From positions 131,856-195,855 of the forward strand of contig CAVQFO010000020.1 in NCBI GenBank assembly GCA_963711725.1: a DNA stretch of 64,000 nt. Reading direction: 5' to 3'. Under the pieces are notes generated by a model. The model was not told the origin of the DNA and made no database searches. It worked only from the letters and a program-made list of their open reading frames with translations. Numbering within the stretch: position 1 is the first letter of the stretch; every line of letters begins with the position of its first letter. The position numbers were made by a program, and so were the translations under genes. This document shows positions 20,524-29,075 of the stretch, piece by piece. This stretch comes from CAVQFO01 sp963711725. Its GTDB lineage: Bacteria > Pseudomonadota > Gammaproteobacteria > Nitrococcales > Aquisalimonadaceae.

Positions 20524-21680
20524 CCACGGCGGCGCCGACGATGGAACGGAAACGCGCCGGAGGCGTGTCGGCGCAGGGATTGCCGAGCGGTTTTCGACTC
20601 GCCTTGGTGGGGCCGCTGCCTCCGCCCTCGGGGGGGATGGCCAACCAGACCCGACAGTTGGCCCGCCTTTGGCGCACCGGGGGCATGGACGTGGATTTGG
20701 TGGTGACCAACCGCGCATATCGCCCGGGCTGGATTGGCAAGCTCCGGGGCGTGCGAGCGCTGTTCCGGCTGCTGCCCTACGCCGTTTCCCTCTGGCGCGC
20801 CGCCGGGCGATGCTCGCTGATCCACGTGATGGCCAATTCCGGTTGGTCGTGGCATTTATTCGCGGCACCGGCCATCCTGATCGGCAGGCTTCGCGGTGTG
20901 CCGGTGGCAGTCAACTACCGGGGCGGGCAGGCGGGCGCTTTTCTGGAACGCCAGGGCCGTTTGGTGGCACCGACGTTGCGCTTGGCCGACCGACTTGTGG
21001 TGCCGTCGGGCTTTCTGCGGGACGTCTTTCATCGGCACGGCTTCACGGCGGAAATCGTTCCCAACATCATCGATGTGGAGCGCTTTCGGCCCAGGAATCC
21101 GGGGTCGCCGCAGTTTGGGGGAGCCTGCATCCTCGTGGCGCGGAATCTCGAGGCCATTTACGACATCGCCACGGCCCTGCGCGCGTTCGCAAGGGTCTTG
21201 GAACGATACCCGGCCGCCCGGCTGATCGTCGCCGGGTCGGGACCGGAGCGCGAAGCCTTGTCCGATCTGGCGCGGTCCCTGGAAATTGCCGACCGCGTTC
21301 GCTTTACCGGCCGGGTGGACAATGACCGCATGGCGGAGCTCTATCGGGATGCCGATGTGCTGCTGAATACCAGCCGGGTGGATAACATGCCGAACTCGCT
21401 TCTCGAGGCCATGGCCAGCGGCGTGCCGATCGTCTCCAGCGAGGTGGGCGGGATTCCGTATCTGATCCAGTCCGGCGACACGGGTCTGCTTGTGCCGCCA
21501 CGCGACCCGCAGGCCGCTGCCGATGCCGTGCTTTGCATACTGAACGACCCGGTGCTGGCGGAGCGGTTGAAACAGCGGGCCAGGGACGTAGTCCAGGCCT
21601 ATGCTTGGGAGAACGTCCGCCTTCAATGGCTTTCCCTGTATGGTGAAATGGTCAAGGAGGCCGGCCGTGCCGTTGCGTGA
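20520..21680 (+). CDS. Glycosyltransferase family 4 protein
   Basis: About 386 residues. The N-terminal acceptor domain starts near LVGPLPPPSGGMANQTRQL. The donor half has RFTGRVDNDRMAELY and NMPNSLLEAMASGVPIV, a clear GT4 EX7E region. GTG at 20520 overlaps the preceding stop (GTGA) and has GGGAGG upstream; ATG 20541 is the shorter option. It overlaps the ligase gene by 14 nt. It probably adds another repeat-unit sugar; specificity cannot be read from the sequence. Confidence 0.87.
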   Translation: MTTAAPTMERKRAGGVSAQGLPSGFRLALVGPLPPPSGGMANQTRQLARLWRTGGMDVDLVVTNRAYRPGWIGKLRGVRALFRLLPYAVSLWRAAGRCSLIHVMANSGWSWHLFAAPAILIGRLRGVPVAVNYRGGQAGAFLERQGRLVAPTLRLADRLVVPSGFLRDVFHRHGFTAEIVPNIIDVERFRPRNPGSPQFGGACILVARNLEAIYDIATALRAFARVLERYPAARLIVAGSGPEREALSDLARSLEIADRVRFTGRVDNDRMAELYRDADVLLNTSRVDNMPNSLLEAMASGVPIVSSEVGGIPYLIQSGDTGLLVPPRDPQAAADAVLCILNDPVLAERLKQRARDVVQAYAWENVRLQWLSLYGEMVKEAGRAVA

Positions 21681-23022
21681 TCTTTGGACCCCATTCGCCG
21701 CGAAGGCGCTGTTCCCGCTGCACGAACGACTCAAAGGACATGACACGGTGCGCGTGCGTCGAGAGATGGAGGCCAGTCAATGGCTGGCGCCCGACGCCCT
21801 GCGCGCCTTGCAGCGGGATCGGCTGGGGCGTCTCCTGCGGCGGGCGGCCGGGAGCGTGCCCTATTACCGGGATCTGTTCGCGGACCTGGGGCTCCAACCC
21901 GACGACGTGGATTCTCCCGAGAAGCTCGGGCGCCTTCCCCTGTTGGACAAAGCGATCATCCGCGCCCAGGGCGAACGGATGAAAGCCGAGGACGCCGAAG
22001 GCCTGTCGCCCTTCAATACCGGCGGGTCCACGGGCGAGCCGCTGACGTTCTGGCTGAGCCGCGAACGGGTGACCCATGACGTGGCTGCCAAATGGCGGGC
22101 CACCCGCTGGTGGGGCGTGGATATCGGTGATCCGGAGATCGTGCTGTGGGGTTCGCCCATCGAGCTGGGCACCCAGGATCGGATCAAGGCCGTAAGGGAC
22201 CGGTTGCTGCGAAGCCGTCTTTTACCGGCCTTCGCCATGTCCGCGGAGCGCATGGACGAATTTCTAAGCATCATTCGCCGCACGCGGCCGAAAATGCTCT
22301 TCGGTTATCCTTCCGCCTTGGCGTTGCTGGCCACCCGGGCCGAGCAGCGTCGTCTCTCCCTGGCCGGATCGGGAATCCGCGTCGCCTTTGTCACCGGCGA
22401 GCGCTTGTACCCGGAGCAGAGCGAGATTATCACCCGGATCTTTGGGTGCCGAGTGGCCAATGGTTACGGCGGGCGGGACGCCGGCTTCATCGCTCATGAA
22501 TGTCCGCAGGGCGGACTCCACCTCACCGCCGAAGACGTGGTCGTCGAGACGGTGGATGCGCTCGGAGCTCCCGTGCCGGCCGGTGAGCCCGGAGAAATCG
22601 TGATCACTCACATGGCGACCGGAGACGCTCCGTTCATCCGTTATCGGACTGGCGACGTCGGTGTCCTGGACGATCGGACGTGCGCCTGCGGGCGAACCTT
22701 GCCGCTTCTGCGGGAAGTGCAGGGGCGGTCCACCGATTTCGTAATGGCCCGGGATGGAACCATGATGCACGGCCTCTCCTTGATCTATGTCCTGCGTGAG
22801 CAGCCGGGAGTGAAACAGTTCAAGATCGTTCAGGAAACCCCGGATCACACGCGGGTCCTGGTTGTCCCCGGCGAGGCATGGACGCCATCGGTTCAGGACG
22901 CCGTGCGCACCGGGTTGCAACAGCGTCTGGGGTCGACCGTCAACGTCGACGTGCAGGTCATAGACGAGATTCCGCCGGAGAAATCCGGGAAATACCGATA
23001 TGTCGTCAGCCATTGCGCCTGA
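21667..23022 (+). CDS. CapK/PaaK-like adenylate-forming enzyme
   Basis: 451 residues of the phenylacetate-CoA ligase/CapK family. The ATP-binding loop is NTGGSTGEPLTFW, followed by NGYGGRDAGFIAHE and the hinge-region RYRTGDVGVL. Members in capsule loci have unknown substrates and may activate an acyl or amino group for attachment to the polymer. GTG 21667 is well supported by AAGGAGG 6 nt upstream, whereas the longer open frame starts inside the glycosyltransferase gene. Confidence 0.85.
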   Translation: MPLRDLWTPFAAKALFPLHERLKGHDTVRVRREMEASQWLAPDALRALQRDRLGRLLRRAAGSVPYYRDLFADLGLQPDDVDSPEKLGRLPLLDKAIIRAQGERMKAEDAEGLSPFNTGGSTGEPLTFWLSRERVTHDVAAKWRATRWWGVDIGDPEIVLWGSPIELGTQDRIKAVRDRLLRSRLLPAFAMSAERMDEFLSIIRRTRPKMLFGYPSALALLATRAEQRRLSLAGSGIRVAFVTGERLYPEQSEIITRIFGCRVANGYGGRDAGFIAHECPQGGLHLTAEDVVVETVDALGAPVPAGEPGEIVITHMATGDAPFIRYRTGDVGVLDDRTCACGRTLPLLREVQGRSTDFVMARDGTMMHGLSLIYVLREQPGVKQFKIVQETPDHTRVLVVPGEAWTPSVQDAVRTGLQQRLGSTVNVDVQVIDEIPPEKSGKYRYVVSHCA

Positions 23023-23037
23023 GCCGGTAGAGCTGCC

Positions 23038-23964
23038 ATGAGCCGTCGCCTCTCCATTCTGATCTACCACCGCGTGCTGCCGGAGCCGGATCCCTTGGGG
23101 CTCGGCGGCCCGGAGTCCGCGCGCTTCGAGCGCACCATGCGCCTGGTGAGCCGGTTCTTTCGCGTGCTTCCTCTGTCCGAAGCCATCGACCGGCTGCGAA
23201 GGGATGCCCTTCCGCCCCGCGCGGCGTGTATCACCTTCGACGACGGTTACGCCGATAATGCCGAGGTCGCGCTGCCCGTTTTGAAACGGCTCGGATTGCC
23301 CGCGACGTTCTTCGTGGCAACAGCTTTCCTGGACGGCGGCCGCATGTGGAACGACACGGTGATCGAGACTGTCCGCCGCTGGCCCCAGCCCGTGATCGAG
23401 ATGCCGGAGCTGGACCTTCCCCGGCTCCCGGTCGCTACCGTTGAAGAAAAGCGAGCGGCGGTGCCCCGACTTCTGAACGCTCTGAAATATCTCCCTCACG
23501 AGGAACGCTTGGATCGCACGACGGCCTTTGCGGAAAGCTTGGGAGATACGCTACCGGCCTTAATGATGAGGCGCGACCAAGTCCGCGAACTAGCGGATGC
23601 GGGGATGGAAATCGGCGGGCATACGCGCACGCATCCCATTCTCACGTCTCTGGCAGATAAAGATGCGAGGGAGGAAATCGCCGGAGGCCGAGAGGAGCTC
23701 GAAGAAATCGTTGGTCGGTCCGTGAGGCTTTTCGCCTACCCGAATGGAAAGCCCGGTACCGATTACACATCGGTTCACGCCCACATGGTCCGAGAGCTGG
23801 GGTTTCAGGGGGCGGTAACCACAGCCTGGGGCGCCGCCCGGACTGGGCTGTCGCCGTGGGAGTTGCCGCGCTTTACTCCCTGGGATCGCAATCCGTGGTT
23901 CTATCTTGCGCGCCTTGCCCGAGTCCGGTTCACCTTTGCGCCAAGGCAATTGGTCGAAGACTAA
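23038..23964 (+). CDS. Polysaccharide deacetylase family protein (second copy)
   Basis: 308 residues with the NodB homology motif CITFDDGYADNAE and metal-binding EIGGHTRTHPIL. It is a separate branch from the deacetylase at 11356; the N-terminus LSILIYHRVLPEPDPLG is typical of CE4 proteins in exopolysaccharide loci. No clear signal peptide, so it is probably cytoplasmic or membrane-associated. It closes the same-strand operon, and the next gene is on the opposite strand. Confidence 0.88.
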   Translation: MSRRLSILIYHRVLPEPDPLGLGGPESARFERTMRLVSRFFRVLPLSEAIDRLRRDALPPRAACITFDDGYADNAEVALPVLKRLGLPATFFVATAFLDGGRMWNDTVIETVRRWPQPVIEMPELDLPRLPVATVEEKRAAVPRLLNALKYLPHEERLDRTTAFAESLGDTLPALMMRRDQVRELADAGMEIGGHTRTHPILTSLADKDAREEIAGGREELEEIVGRSVRLFAYPNGKPGTDYTSVHAHMVRELGFQGAVTTAWGAARTGLSPWELPRFTPWDRNPWFYLARLARVRFTFAPRQLVED

Positions 23965-24013
23965 ATTCTCGCTTGCCGCCTCGCGGCTTGTCGCGTCATG
24001 CCCACTCGACGGT

Positions 24014-24613
24014 TCATTGGCCTTTGCTCTTAGGCGGGTTCCACGCTCCTTTCGTCATCAGTTCATTCTTGAGGCCGGGCAGGGGGTGTCCCAGTGAATA
24101 AGCCTTTTGGGCCTCCTGGTTCGCCTCCTTAAGGCGGTTCAGCCTGACCAAGGCTAGGCCGAGGTTGTAGTGAGCGTCCGCTGAGTTCGGATTATGTTGT
24201 AGCGCTTTCTTGTATTCGTCTACCGCTTTGTCGAGCTTTCCCATGCGATGGAGGTAAACACCGTAGATGAGGTACGTCTCCGCGTATTGGGGATAGGTCT
24301 CTATGGCGTTATCAAACAAGGGCTCCGCGGCGGTCGAATGGCTCGGCCAGCGCAGTGCTATTTCCATGGCCAGTTTGAGCGCGTTGGGATCGTTCGGGAA
24401 ATTGCGCAGCATGAATTTTGCGTCACCCATGGCGTACGCATACGCGCCGCGAGCCAGCTTTTGGTGGCCGGGCTTCAAGTGGTACTGCTCAACGTGCTTT
24501 AGTAACGTCGGTGGTGCGTTGTCGCCGTAATAGTCGTATCCGCGCGCCAAGGCGGCAGGGGAAAGAAGCAACGACACCACCATCAATGCGACCGAAAAAA
24601 GAGGTCTAGACAT
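24014..24613 (-). CDS. Secreted TPR-repeat protein
   Basis: About 199 residues from the ATG at 24613. A signal peptide (MSRPLFSVALMVV..., cleaved after SPAALA) is followed by a helical domain with at least two tetratricopeptide repeats, e.g. AETYLIYGVYLHRMGKLDKA and ADAHYNLGLALVRLNRLKEA. It is a periplasmic scaffold of unknown partner. An in-frame upstream ATG at 24727 would bury the signal peptide, so I rejected it. The gene is convergent with the exopolysaccharide operon. Confidence 0.78.
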   Translation of the reverse strand: MSRPLFSVALMVVSLLLSPAALARGYDYYGDNAPPTLLKHVEQYHLKPGHQKLARGAYAYAMGDAKFMLRNFPNDPNALKLAMEIALRWPSHSTAAEPLFDNAIETYPQYAETYLIYGVYLHRMGKLDKAVDEYKKALQHNPNSADAHYNLGLALVRLNRLKEANQEAQKAYSLGHPLPGLKNELMTKGAWNPPKSKGQ

Positions 24614-25158
24614 ACAATCCGCCCCGCACGTTGACCGCTCTCCGCGGCGACCATATGGACTTGTATTGTACCATCCCTTCCACTTGCCGGGCGCACACTC
24701 CGTAGTTGCACCCGCGTAATGCGGCACGAAGCGCGAGCGACATCGTCTTCGATATTCTGGCCCTGATAGAGACTACGACAGCCATTTCAGCGCGATGGAA
24801 CCCGAGGAGTTTGGGGTGTCGGCACAGGTTGCTGAGTCTGCGCACCATGGATAGGTAGACCTTGTCGATTCGAAGGTTGATGGGGCTCAATAGATTAAGT
24901 CATGAACGGTGTGTCGACGCGAGCGCCTGCGGGCAGCCGAGGCGTCGGGTTAGACGGTACACAGGTCATTGCATAATTTTCTTGGCCCCACTTATGAATG
25001 TGAGAAACGTTCAACGCGGAAAGGGTGCTTCGAAGATTTCAAAATAGCCGTTTGGATACAGGCAGGGATGCGCCGCCGCGTACGTCCCAGACGCTGAGAG
25101 AGTGCGGCGGCGCATCGAAATCTCGCTATCAAACGAGCAGGTTTCTCGATGCGACGGG
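24614..25158. other. Intergenic stretch of 545 nt without a credible gene
   Basis: No ORF here has recognisable features or a ribosome binding site. The stretch holds the 5' side of the TPR gene on the left, AT-richer DNA around 24960-25050 and the long hairpin at 25067. I see no sigma-54 element or transposase remnant. Confidence 0.6.
25067..25116. repeat. Perfect 13-bp inverted repeat with 24-nt loop
   Basis: Arms GATGCGCCGCCGC (25067-25079) and GCGGCGGCGCATC (25104-25116) are exact reverse complements. It lies 40-90 nt downstream of the stop of the kelch-like gene on the minus strand. It could be a transcript-end hairpin or a protein-binding palindrome, but no T-run follows on either strand, so it is not a standard intrinsic terminator. 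Confidence 0.7.
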
Positions 25159-26469
25159 CTAATAGACAATTATGTATTGGGAACCGTTTCCGGCGGTATC
25201 CACGGCCCGAACCCTTGCTGGTCCGCTTGGTACGTTCATATAGGTGTAGTCATACGTGGTCGCGCCCGTCGCGGGTACGGTGGTCAAGCCTTTCCATGTG
25301 TTCCCGCCGTCCTCGGACCGCTGAACGTCGTAATGGTCCACATCATTCGGGTCGTCGGGGCTGGCCCCCCAGGACACGGTGAGGTTGCCAAGGTAAGAGG
25401 GAACAAAGGTCGTCGCCCCTCCACCTGGAATCGTGGGGGCCATGGTGTCGAGTACCACCGTGTGACGGAAACACCACGTGCGTAGCGAGTACCAGTAACT
25501 GGCCCCGTCCAGTACACCAGCGGTCGTGCAGAAGCCCGTGGATGGGTCGTACATTGCTGTGCCGTGGACACGACGACTCGGATAGTCAACGAGTGGGCTG
25601 CCGTCCGGCAGCGGCAGTTCCTCCCAGGTCCAATCAGAAAGATGAAGGATCCAGACCCGGGCGGAACCACCCGTCCCCCCCGCCAGATACACAATATTTT
25701 GCTCGGAATCGTACGCCATCTGGGCATTCGCCGTGGCAGGCGGCGGGTTGACGGTCGCCACTGGAGTCCATTGCCTGTTCGTCGGATCCAGGAGCCACAC
25801 ATCGTTGCCCGCGTAAAGCCCGCTAAAGAGCAGGAATTTGTGGAGAGAATTGATATAGAGGAACTGGTTCTGAATGGCTGTCCGGGCCGGGGGCACGTTA
25901 TTCCACTGCTCTGAATACGTATGCGTGTTCAGATCGATGTAACGTACGACTTTGATCGGCGTTCCCCAGTAGGAGCCGCCGACGATCACGATGAGATTGT
26001 GGTCCGGATCGGTTGCTGTGCCGGCTGCTGAAATGAAGGTGCGATCTTCAATGCCCGCGAAATCGGAGTTCGTGATTTTGGTCCATGTGCGGCTCGGCAT
26101 ATGGAACGCGTAAGCACGCGGACCCGTCTTGGCGCTATCAAACAGCAGGTACTCCTGGTCTACGGGATCCCAGCTCCAGGAATGAAGGTCTCCGCCACGC
26201 GGTGGCGTTGCGGAGTAATCGCCGGGGTAGACAATTTCCCAAGCGTTTTGCGAAGGATAATAGCAGCGGACATCATTGTACGCCCACTGGGACGAATGCC
26301 CAGAAAAAAGGCAGTATCCACCATCGTAGTCATTCTTCTTCCAGTCCAGCCAGCCGCGCGTGACGCTGAGCCATCCCCCCATGTTGTGCCACTGGTTTTG
26401 TTCCTGAGCATGTCCCACCAACGGCAGGCACACGGTTATGCTGAGAATTAAATACGCGACTTGCTTCAT
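25159..26469 (-). CDS. Secreted kelch-like propeller protein with C-terminal fibronectin-type region
   Basis: About 436 residues from ATG 26469. The signal peptide ends at about VGHAQ. Repeated blades of galactose-oxidase/kelch type are visible (VGGSYWGTPIK, LLFSGLYAGNDVWLLDP, VYLAGGTGGSARVWIL). The C-terminal about 95 residues (from about MAPTIPGGG) look like a fibronectin type III domain (LTVSWGASPDDPNDVDHYDV). Substrate unknown, no PEP-CTERM tail. Two other kelch-like proteins are encoded at 30784 and 32029. The upstream in-frame ATG at 26562 would place the signal sequence internally. Confidence 0.75.
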   Translation of the reverse strand: MKQVAYLILSITVCLPLVGHAQEQNQWHNMGGWLSVTRGWLDWKKNDYDGGYCLFSGHSSQWAYNDVRCYYPSQNAWEIVYPGDYSATPPRGGDLHSWSWDPVDQEYLLFDSAKTGPRAYAFHMPSRTWTKITNSDFAGIEDRTFISAAGTATDPDHNLIVIVGGSYWGTPIKVVRYIDLNTHTYSEQWNNVPPARTAIQNQFLYINSLHKFLLFSGLYAGNDVWLLDPTNRQWTPVATVNPPPATANAQMAYDSEQNIVYLAGGTGGSARVWILHLSDWTWEELPLPDGSPLVDYPSRRVHGTAMYDPSTGFCTTAGVLDGASYWYSLRTWCFRHTVVLDTMAPTIPGGGATTFVPSYLGNLTVSWGASPDDPNDVDHYDVQRSEDGGNTWKGLTTVPATGATTYDYTYMNVPSGPARVRAVDTAGNGSQYIIVY

Positions 26470-26877
26470 TGTGCCCGCCCCCACTTGGCCTTCCTTGCAA
26501 CACAGGTCAACAATTAACATGGCCGCTCCCGGAAGATTAAAATCGAAAATGCTCCATCGCATCGTTCTTCAATCATGATCTTGCGCGGCGAGATGAATTC
26601 GGTTAGCGAACTCCTTACGTTTGATCTCGTCTGTTTCGCGTCAATTACTTCAAAACTAGTCGGCGTAGCGAAGTGGCACCACCTTCAAATGGGCGTGAGA
26701 CGGTAGTGGATACCCTAGGTTTAAGCGAAATTGATTTGCTAGTTCCTTGTGCGTTGATTGGCGTGGCGAATGAAGAAGAAAAGTGTTATCGCAGTGCATA
26801 TCACCGCGCTGGAGCAGGAGGGTGCGTGCCCCACTTGCATGGTGCTTGGGCTCTGCTTGTGCCCAATTTCCTAGCTT

Positions 26878-26906
26878 TGGACTTCCACGGGTGCGATGGA
26901 AGTCCA
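26878..26906. repeat. 9-bp inverted repeat beside the transposase scrap
   Basis: TGGACTTCC (26878-26886) and GGAAGTCCA (26898-26906) are exact reverse complements with an 11-nt loop, 26 nt upstream of the orfA-like start. This may be the remaining left end of an insertion sequence, but no matching right end was found. Confidence 0.5.
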
Positions 26907-26931
26907 GGCATCATGTGCCGAAGGAGTGTCC

Positions 26932-26985
26932 ATGACCAAGCGAAGTAAGCTCAGTGCCGAGTTCAAGCGCGAAGCCGCTAGGACA
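26932..26985 (+). pseudogene. Remnant of an IS3-family transposase orfA
   Basis: The first about 16 codons read MTKRSKLSAEFKREAA, the typical start of the IS3-family OrfA helix-turn-helix protein. Similarity then stops abruptly, with no orfB, no DDE domain and no second end. The frame runs on as non-similar sequence until about 27117. It marks past insertion at the border of the accessory polysaccharide segment. Confidence 0.6.
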
Positions 26986-27113
26986 TGCGGGCACTTGCAA
27001 GGTGCAGCCTTCAGGGCGCAAAGGCTGTATCCCAATCCAATTTGGAAAGCGGTGTTGCCTTGGATGAGGACAGGTATCATACGCGGAGACTTGGGGAACG
27101 AGGGATCCCGGAT

Positions 27114-28040
27114 ATGACGGTGGCTGAGGTGTTTCAGCAGATCAAGGGTGCGCGGGTGCTAATGCTCGACCCATCCGGAAATCACGGCGACCAGTTGATT
27201 TTTCACGGAGGGCGCAAGCTGGCCGAGGACGCAGGTCTCGATTACGCAAGGGCGCGTTACGGTGAGGATTGGCGGGGCTTGGCGGCCAACGCGGACGCAG
27301 TTTACATTCAGGGTGGCGGCGGGTTCGTGCCGTTCTGGTCGGGCGCGCCAAGCCACCTGTTGGCGGAGCTGGCCGAGTTCTTCCAGGGGGCGGTAATTGT
27401 GGGACCGTCGACCTTCTGGCCTGAGGAAGATTACCTTACCCAATCAGTCCTCGGCCCTTTAAAGGAGGCCCGGTTCGCTGACACTCATATCTTCTGCCGT
27501 GAGCGTGTCTCGTACGACGCGGTCCGGGCCGTGTGCGCCAACCATGCCGCCATTCACCTGGACCATGACACGGCCTTGGCACTATCGCGGCAGGATCTCC
27601 TGAAGCTCGGTGGCCTTGAAGGGGAAACCGGGCTGGAGCGTGGCTACGATCTCTACGCCATCCGGGATGACTTGGAAAGTGCGGACATAGGCTCTTTCGG
27701 CATCGGGAAAATGCCGGTGGATCCCATCGGCTACTGCTACAATTTCCAGCGCTGGGTGAAGCTGCATGCCGGCGCCGAGCGAATAGTGACCAATAGGCTC
27801 CATTCCGCCATCACCGGCTCGATCCTGGGGGTGCCAACGCGGTTACTCCCCAACAGTTATCACAAGGCCCGGGCCGTCTGGGAATATTCCCTCAAGGACC
27901 GGGGTGTGGAGTGGGCTGAGCAGGTTTCGCCGACTCTTGGCGACCGATTATCGGGCGTTCTTGGCCTCAGCGCATGGTGGCAACGGCATTTCCTGGTTCG
28001 CCGCGCTTTGGGGCGGATTCGATTCGGCGCGGGAGTTTGA
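27114..28040 (+). CDS. Polysaccharide pyruvyl transferase family protein
   Basis: 308 residues from ATG 27114. Family features are MLDPSGNHGDQLIFHGG near the N-terminus, AVYIQGGGGFVPFW, and near the C-terminus VTNRLHSAITGSILGVPT followed by NSYHKARAVWEYSL. These enzymes add pyruvate ketals from phosphoenolpyruvate to sugars, giving the polymer negative charge. The longer open frame starting at 26985 reads through the insertion-sequence junction and is not conserved in character. The gene is convergent with the GT2 gene downstream. Confidence 0.82.
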   Translation: MTVAEVFQQIKGARVLMLDPSGNHGDQLIFHGGRKLAEDAGLDYARARYGEDWRGLAANADAVYIQGGGGFVPFWSGAPSHLLAELAEFFQGAVIVGPSTFWPEEDYLTQSVLGPLKEARFADTHIFCRERVSYDAVRAVCANHAAIHLDHDTALALSRQDLLKLGGLEGETGLERGYDLYAIRDDLESADIGSFGIGKMPVDPIGYCYNFQRWVKLHAGAERIVTNRLHSAITGSILGVPTRLLPNSYHKARAVWEYSLKDRGVEWAEQVSPTLGDRLSGVLGLSAWWQRHFLVRRALGRIRFGAGV

Positions 28041-28055
28041 CCTCTCAAATATCCG

Positions 28056-29027
28056 TCATGGGCATTGCTTGTTAGTCCCCGACCGATAGGCGGCGACGTA
28101 CCCCTTGGCAAATGCGAGTGATGTCAGAGCGTCGAATCGCTGCAGTAGCGCGCGTCTGGATAATCGACTCAGCCAGACCTTGGCTGCGGATTCAGCCAAT
28201 TGCCGCCATATCCATCGTGGCGGCAATCTCCCATGGCTCCGCTTCTTAAGGCTACCTGCAGTGAATCCAATTCGGAACTTGCGGTCCAGGACCCAATCCG
28301 GTGAGCAGCGGTCGGCGGGGACATAATGAAGAATGCCTGCTCCGGCGACATACCGGCCCCGCAGTCCCGCCTCCATCAGTTGGACTTGCAGACGCATCTC
28401 CTCGCCCAGTCCGCCTCCCGATTCCGTTGCTGAAAGATCGTCGTAGCCCTGAGCCAGTGCCTCGCGCGGGATGGCATGGTTGCCACCGAGGAACGTTGCT
28501 TCGTCGATGTCGCGGTCTTCGGGACCCAACGTGAATCCAAAGGCCGACATGGGGAGATACGGAGTCAGCCAGTCGGGTGGCTCTACCTCATAGTCGGCGT
28601 AAACCGGTCCACCGTAAAAGGCTTTGCCTCCATAGTTCTGAAATGCCCGGGCATACGCGGTTAGGGCGCCGGGCTGTGGCCGCACATCGTCGTCCAGAAA
28701 CAGAACGATGTCTCCCTCCGACTCGCGCACGCCCACATTGCGCGCGTTGGAAAGGCCCGGAGTCGGTTCGAATACGTAGTGAACGGGCAGCTTGTCGGAG
28801 AATCGCGTACATACCTGATCCGCACCGCACTGCGGCCCGTTCTCCACCACCCAAATGCCGCGAAATAATGGCGGCCACTCACACACGGAAAGTGCGCGGA
28901 GCGTGCGCTCGAGCAGTTCCGGTCGCTTGTAGGTGGGCACCACGATGCAGGCGGAGATAGGGCCGTCCGAGCCGTCGGAGGCGAGATCGTTGGCGTCGGT
29001 CCACGGTCGATTCGTATCCGTTTCCAT
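28056..29027 (-). CDS. Glycosyltransferase family 2 protein
   Basis: 323-residue GT-A fold enzyme. CIVVPTYKRPELLERTLRAL is the nucleotide-binding N-terminus and LFLDDDVRPQ holds the DXD metal site. GLGEEMRLQVQLMEAG is in the region of the catalytic acidic residue. It is the second gene of a minus-strand pair behind the flippase gene, 48 nt away. It probably makes one linkage in a serotype-like side chain; sugar unknown. Confidence 0.85.
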   Translation of the reverse strand: METDTNRPWTDANDLASDGSDGPISACIVVPTYKRPELLERTLRALSVCEWPPLFRGIWVVENGPQCGADQVCTRFSDKLPVHYVFEPTPGLSNARNVGVRESEGDIVLFLDDDVRPQPGALTAYARAFQNYGGKAFYGGPVYADYEVEPPDWLTPYLPMSAFGFTLGPEDRDIDEATFLGGNHAIPREALAQGYDDLSATESGGGLGEEMRLQVQLMEAGLRGRYVAGAGILHYVPADRCSPDWVLDRKFRIGFTAGSLKKRSHGRLPPRWIWRQLAESAAKVWLSRLSRRALLQRFDALTSLAFAKGYVAAYRSGTNKQCP

Positions 29028-29075
29028 GTTTGCTATTCGCTTATTCCGTCCTTGAGGGGCGGCCGAGTCTGCAGG

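Larger units (their letters stand above)
26470..27113. other. Gene-poor junction with transposase scrap
   Basis: Divergent upstream region of the kelch-like gene (minus) and the pyruvyl transferase gene (plus). It is AT-richer than the operons on either side. It contains a 9-bp perfect hairpin (26878-26906) and the start of an IS3-type orfA at 26932. Otherwise no gene is supported. Confidence 0.6.
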
